From Erythrophleum ivorense (Eukaryota; Streptophyta; Magnoliopsida; Fabales; Fabaceae), in contig JAIUCV010000019.1 in NCBI GenBank assembly GCA_026724425.1, positions 5,722,211 through 5,786,210 on the forward strand: 64,000 nt of DNA, read 5' to 3'. Positions 60,701-64,000 of this stretch are shown here, one piece after another. The stretch's first letter is position 1. Each line of letters begins with the position of its first letter. The notes beneath the pieces were generated by a model that did not search any database, was not told where the DNA came from, and saw only the letters and a program-made list of their open reading frames with translations. The translations under genes were made by a program, and so were the position numbers.

Positions 60701-63700
60701 GATGGTCTTTTCCTCCTCACTTGAGATCCACTTGTTTGTAAGCCCCTATAAAGAATTCACAACATGAATAGTTGCACTAAAATCTTACTACTAAGAATCA
60801 GAAGATATTTCAAGATTGTTGGATTCAAAACAAACTAGAGCTAGACGGCTAAAATTAAAAAAATACCTTTCTTCTCAATTTTGTTCTTTAGCTTGAAACA
60901 ATTAGATATTTTATAACTGGTCTTCATATAGTAATGGCACTCCCCTTTAAAAATTTTCTTCTGCAGACCCTTATTGTTCTTGCCACCTTTCTTTACTCCA
61001 GATTTTGCAAAATTATAAAATGTCGATTTCTTTCCTTTCTTATTATTGCTACTAGACTTGCTGCTTGAGCCATGGGATAAATAATTTATAGTCAGTGGTT
61101 GAGAATTCTTCTTAATTGACTCCTCTTCTTGAGTTATTATGGAGATCAATTAGTCCACCATCCATTTTGCCTCCAAAGAATTATAAGAGGTTCTCAAAAC
61201 TCCATATTTAGTTGGCAATAATTAGAGGATATAGTAAACCAAGAAACTTTCTCCCAAGTTAACTTCATATGATTTCAACTTGTTATAATAGTTGATGAGC
61301 TTCATGATATATTCTCTTACACCTGACACTCCATCATAGTAGGTATTGTCAAGTAGTGAGATATAATAGGCTTTTTGACTTTTATTAAATCTTTTAAATT
61401 TCTTGCCAACTGCCTTAAGGTACTTTATTGTAGTATCTTTGTCTAGAATGTTTTCTCAAATGTCTTTCTCAATGGTGAGCTTAATTACTGCTAAATAAAT
61501 GTAGTTTGACTCATACCATTGCTTATGATAAGCTTTATTTGTAGCATTGGACTCAGTAGTAAGATTTGCTAGTTTAGGTTTTCTAAAAGCCAAATCCTTC
61601 TTAGAAATAGTCAAAAATATGGTGAATGACTCTTTCTAGTCATTATATTTAGTCCCATTGAGAGTCTTTACCATAGATAGTTGCTGAGTGAGTAAAATCG
61701 ATGAAACAAAATTAGGAAATATTATGCATGCACAACATAATTATTAAATAAAATTCCTAATTATATATGAGTTATGCTACTATATATACATATAACAAAA
61801 TTGTTTATCATAATTCTATCAAGGGTCCTGAATTACTAAAAACCAAGAAGACTCACGTATGTACCATACAAATTCAGCTTATAAAAGAACCTTCACAAAA
61901 AATGTTCTCAGTATCTCTGCATGGATAGGGCATAAGAAACATTGACACATTATAGATAATGCCACTTGTCTATCCAAGAAAATCTAAACTTTGAAATTAT
62001 ATTAATAATATCACATTGATAGGGCACAATAATTACCAATATAATATATACATATTTAGAAACACTCAACCAATATACAATCATGATTAGACTCATGATA
62101 GGTGAGTATATAATTACTAGGTTTAAACACTTCCATAATATTTACAAAAGATATGTTGATTTATGCTAAAATCTTAATGTATAGATATAGGAAATATAAA
62201 TCTCACAAAATATTCAAAAATTTACTTAATATATCAAAACACATTCCCAAGGAGAGTGCACAACATATATAATTCATAATTATGCATATATCATACCGAA
62301 AAAATTTCATGTCAAAATTCTGGGAATACGATATTAATTGTCACTGTACATATCTATGGAAAATTGAATAAAATATTTTGAGGGTTCAAAAAATTCACCA
62401 TTAAATAGAAACTAAAAAATAGAGTGCATTGGGCCAAATGTAGGCTTGAGAGGACCTAGGAATGGCCCACATGCGACCTACGCACTAGAGGCTGGGAGTG
62501 GGCCTTACCTACCACGACCTTCTTCTAGCTTAGAGTGTCCAAGCTTCATCAATGGCAAAAAATTGCCACTAATGCTCCTCCAAAGCTTATGGAATCTTAA
62601 TTTTAATGCCTTTTCTCCTTACTAAAATATCTTAAACTTTTTCCTAAGCAAAAATCATGAACAAACCAAAGGAAAAACAACCAGAGATGCATGAACAGTA
62701 ACCATGATATCTCAAAATTTTCAAACCTTTGATCTATTGCTTCAACAAAGGTTTTAACATGATGAATCACCAATTAATCACACACGAGGCATTATAATCA
62801 TAAATCAACCAAGGATCAAAGCTAATAGTTAAAGAAATACAAAATTCCCAATTCTTTCTATGCTGTCATTCCTCATTTGTTTCTTTTTTATAAATTAAAA
62901 TTATGAACATATGTGAATAAACCAAGAAATTTTGCATATATTGAAACACTATTAACATTGCTTTGATATCATTTGTTAATAGTATTAATTTCTAAACTAG
63001 GAGATTATGTAAATAAAAAAATTAGAAAATTTGTCATTCTTAGGGTCTCCAAAATAGCCAAGGCAGTTTGTAAAGTAGAAATGCAGAGAAACAATCTACT
63101 TAGCTTCTTAAGTTTTCTGAATAATCTCCCGATAAATCGACAATGAAAGGAGGAGAGTTATATTGAAATTAGAGTTATCATAGAAGAGGCTTTAATGTGA
63201 TCGTGTGTTTTAAAAAAATGATCCCTACTTCAATAACTCTCACTAATTTAATTAAATAATTAAATTAATAATAAATTAATATATCAAAAATAACTTGCAC
63301 TTCTTAATTAGCTAGTCTTATGATAGGAAACTACTGACTACTAATGGGTTGCCTCTGCCTAATGGGCTTACGTACAATCCAAATATCACATATTATACAT
63401 AATTAACTAGGGCCTAATTGTTCAGGGTTTAGTATATAAAACAAAGCTAATTGCTTAATTAATTTTGTAATTTTTTTAATAATTAATTAATCCTAATCTA
63501 TAATTAAATTAATAAAATTTATTTAATAGGGAGTTCCCATATAATTTTATCTAATGGATGTATTTTTGAAATAAAGGGGGTATAGTCCCCAAAATTTGCC
63601 TGGAAGCTTTAGAAACTACTTACCAGTTGTAAATAATGAAATGAATATAGGATATTAACATTAAAAGTGCCAATCACTTATCAGTCGATGCTCTGTTCTT

Positions 63701-64000
63701 CACATCTGGTTGGTTACAGCCATCAATATCATTGGTTTTTGTCAGCATCTCTGAAGTAAACTAAATTATCCATGCAGTCAAACTAGTTAAGTTGATAGAA
63801 GGATCCTAGGGACAAATTGAATTTACTGAATTTTTTCTTAAAAAGGAAAATAAAGAAAAGATAGGTGGGATTAATGATCTATGTCGACCTTTCCATTTTG
63901 CTAAGTCACCGATAATTGATAAGTTTTATATCTGTTATTGGTTTCACATAGGTATTTAACGGGAAACCTTCTCTATGGACCCGTGCCTGATTTGTCAGAG
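51694..64000 (+). CDS. LRR receptor-like serine/threonine kinase, subfamily VIII-2-like (5' part, runs off window)
   Basis: Membrane receptor kinases of this group sense extracellular signals through an LRR ectodomain; only the ectodomain start is in view. Exons: 51694-51781, 52087-52252, 54428-54499, 54802-54870, 54994-55065, 55153-55224, 55400-55471, 55621-55692, 55796-55867, 55955-56026, 56166-56237, 56353-56424, 63952-beyond 64000. All inferred introns start GT and end AG, and LRR exons join in the same codon phase. About 340 residues are encoded without a stop: signal peptide, N-terminal segment with DPC and three further cysteines, ten LRRs and the start of an eleventh. Exon pattern and residues such as QALKDIAKTLGK resemble Arabidopsis At1g53430/At1g07650-type kinases. 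Malectin, transmembrane and kinase domains should follow off-window. Intron 12 is 7.5 kb because of a copia insertion. Confidence 0.9.
52087..52252 (+). CDS. Receptor kinase exon 2: N-terminal capping segment
   Basis: After acceptor TTTAG it reads VQALKDIAKTLGKEDWNF, then QADPCHDW and further on SCNCSTG and FCHVVS, typical of the cysteine-containing cap before the LRRs in this subfamily. It ends two bases into a codon at AGCAT|GTATGA. Intron 2 (52253-54427) is 2.2 kb and holds fold-back repeats. Confidence 0.9.
52384..52766. repeat. AT-rich fold-back element in intron 2
   Basis: The left arm ('ttaaattttgagtcatgtg', later 'gttatttcactaataaaat') is imperfectly complementary to the right arm (reverse of 'tttgttagtgaaataatgag' and 'catatgatccaaaattta'). 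Probably an old MITE. No target duplication was identified. Confidence 0.5.
53196..53590. repeat. Second AT-rich fold-back element in intron 2
   Basis: The arm around 53231-53280 ('ttaatttggtctcttgaatt', 'acagacaatattatt') pairs with 53495-53545 ('aataatattgtctacttttaa', 'aaaaccaaattgaaa'; quoted in part). 'ggcttaaatatatttttggc' at the left edge resembles ends of known plant MITEs. Boundaries approximate. Confidence 0.5.
53975..54240. repeat. Possible third fold-back element in intron 2
   Basis: 'ttttattttgatctttttaa' near 53994 is roughly complementary to 'tttagagatcaaaataataa' near 54213, around A/T-only sequence. Weak, because low complexity alone could give this. Confidence 0.3.
54428..56424 (+). 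CDS. Receptor kinase exons 3-12: ten single-LRR exons with nine short introns
   Basis: Each exon encodes one LRR of 23-24 residues and splits a codon after its second base. Repeats in order begin VLREQNLPGKLPPEL, DLTRNYLDGTIPANW, SLPGNRLTGQIPREL, DLRFNQFSGSLPPEL, ALASNNFTGELPPEF, VLGDNQFSGKIPNFI, VIHGSGLSGPIPDEI, WISDLNGSDSKFPPL, ILRSCNIRGKLPEYL and DLSFNKLQGTIPSTL. All exons are 72 nt except exon 4 (69 nt). The eighth repeat departs from the LRR consensus (no xGxIP), as is usual at this place in the subfamily. The exon 3 acceptor (AAATAG|CG) has a poor pyrimidine tract; it was chosen because it restores the frame. Confidence 0.92.
56500..57041 (-). repeat. Copia 3' LTR (542 bp)
   Basis: Plus-strand TGTTAACAG to TTTATTTAAAA. 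Aligns with 62974-63538 ('gtattaatttctaaa', 'ggagattatgtaaataaa', 'ggaaactactaactactaat' versus '...gactactaat'). Confidence 0.9.
57042..57055 (-). other. Copia polypurine tract (degenerate)
   Basis: Minus-strand TCTAAGTGAAAAAT directly next to the 3' LTR, where copia elements normally have a tract like AAGTGGGAGA. Confidence 0.45.
57300..61700 (-). pseudogene. Copia gag-pol pseudogene
   Basis: Minus-strand order: gag (about 61700-61150) with a decayed zinc knuckle (CHYYMKTSYKISNC, 60898-60940, second cysteine and histidine lost); protease trace (DFSATIHV near 60775-60790, with stops just before it); pre-integrase LWHQCLDYISRK near 60330-60366; integrase DHSKYKWIDLQ near 60130; reverse transcriptase from KWVFKTK near 59090 to YIDDILLA near 58640-58660 and FDMKDL near 58560; RNase H with HWKATKKV near 58240; C-terminal ANPLTKGL near 57370. 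Many stops and frame changes occur, so it is inactive. The YIDD active-site motif remains readable. A 367-bp tandem duplication lies in the RNase H part. Confidence 0.88.
57531..58270 (-). repeat. 367-bp tandem duplication in the copia RNase H region
   Basis: 57531-57897 and 57898-about 58270 are direct copies: 'gaactatcatagtaaatg' starts both, and each encodes on the minus strand HWKATKKV, MLTFRK, DPFEI and DDHKLTS. They differ at scattered places. Copia elements have one such segment, so this is a duplication within this element or its source copy. Confidence 0.88.
62960..62971 (-). other. Copia primer-binding site (tRNA-Met type)
   Basis: Minus-strand TGATATCAAAGC, against the usual plant copia TGGTATCAGAGC (two changes), separated from the 5' LTR by two bases. 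Confidence 0.8.
62974..63538 (-). repeat. Copia 5' LTR (565 bp)
   Basis: Plus-strand TGTTAATAG to TTTATTTAATA, followed by the GGGAG target duplication. Confidence 0.9.
63952..64000 (+). CDS. Receptor kinase exon 13 (partial): eleventh LRR
   Basis: After acceptor CACATAG it continues the codon split at 56424 and reads YLTGNLLYGPVPDLSE with no stop to the window end. It is in phase with exon 12 across the 7.5-kb intron, so the copia insertion has not visibly damaged the splice sites. Confidence 0.9.

Larger units (their letters stand above)
56500..63538 (-). mobile_element. Ty1/copia retrotransposon in intron 12 of the receptor kinase
   Basis: A 7039-bp element in antisense to the host gene. 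GGGAG at 56495-56499 is repeated exactly at 63539-63543. The LTRs (56500-57041 and 62974-63538) start TGTTAA on the plus strand and differ at many positions, so it is old. A tRNA-Met-type primer-binding site lies two bases inside the right LTR and a purine-rich tract next to the left LTR, confirming minus orientation. The interior encodes, in broken frames, gag, protease, integrase, reverse transcriptase and RNase H in copia order. Removing the element would leave an intron of about 480 bp. Confidence 0.93.

Noticed and set aside
57317..61149. Individual copia open frames as host genes
   Set aside because: All are pieces of one decayed copia polyprotein between two LTRs.
1..64000. tRNA, rRNA or other structural RNA genes
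   Set aside because: No cloverleaf or conserved rRNA segment was recognised by eye; a covariance-model scan would be decisive.

Overview
The window reads as nuclear DNA of a flowering plant, most likely a eudicot. It is AT-rich, has no long open frames, is crowded with nested LTR retrotransposons, a LINE, a Mutator-like element and fold-back elements, and carries one interrupted gene whose exons encode a plant leucine-rich-repeat receptor-like kinase (LRR-RLK). The species cannot be fixed from sequence alone.

Positions 1-36117 are a retrotransposon graveyard. One family of about 3.65-kb LTR-like units (TGTAA...TTACA termini) occurs seven times in both orientations: 1-2593 (+, left edge off-window), 4710-8362 (+), 10433-14106 (-), 16194-19811 (+), 23063-32349 (+, degenerate and interrupted), 23599-29142 (-) and 32422-36117 (-). 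Two copies have perfect 5-bp target duplications (AGGCA, CATAA). Four copies sit inside an older, apparently non-autonomous element of LARD type: 5' LTR remnant 2594-3865, non-coding internal region 3866-19958 made largely of a 27-28-bp minisatellite and a 100-bp repeat array, and 3' LTR 19959-22686. The 23063-32349 copy is a three-level nest: an LTR-like unit broken by an opposite-strand copy, which is itself broken by a 1.8-kb solo LTR of another family.

Positions 36118-51690 hold decayed DNA transposons and a LINE. There is a minus-strand Mutator-like transposase pseudogene (39085-41371) followed by a plant mobile domain (PMD) pseudogene (37430-38860), a 171-bp fold-back element with a perfect 9-bp target duplication (41728-41898), a minus-strand L1-type LINE pseudogene (41952-44510), a G-rich fold-back element (45864-46351), microsatellites, and duplicated segments upstream of the gene.

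Positions 51694-64000 carry the only gene that looks functional: the 5' part of an LRR-RLK with a signal peptide, an N-terminal cysteine-containing segment and ten LRR exons in near-uniform 69-72-nt units. An eleventh LRR begins at 63952 and runs off the window. Its intron 12 is 7.5 kb because a 7.0-kb Ty1/copia element (56500-63538, minus strand, GGGAG target duplication) is inserted in it. A near-perfect 51-bp inverted repeat lies about 140 bp upstream of the start codon.

The elements do not form a pathway. The history they suggest is an old LARD, repeated insertion of the 3.65-kb family followed by loss of internal regions, and separate insertions near and inside the receptor-kinase gene.
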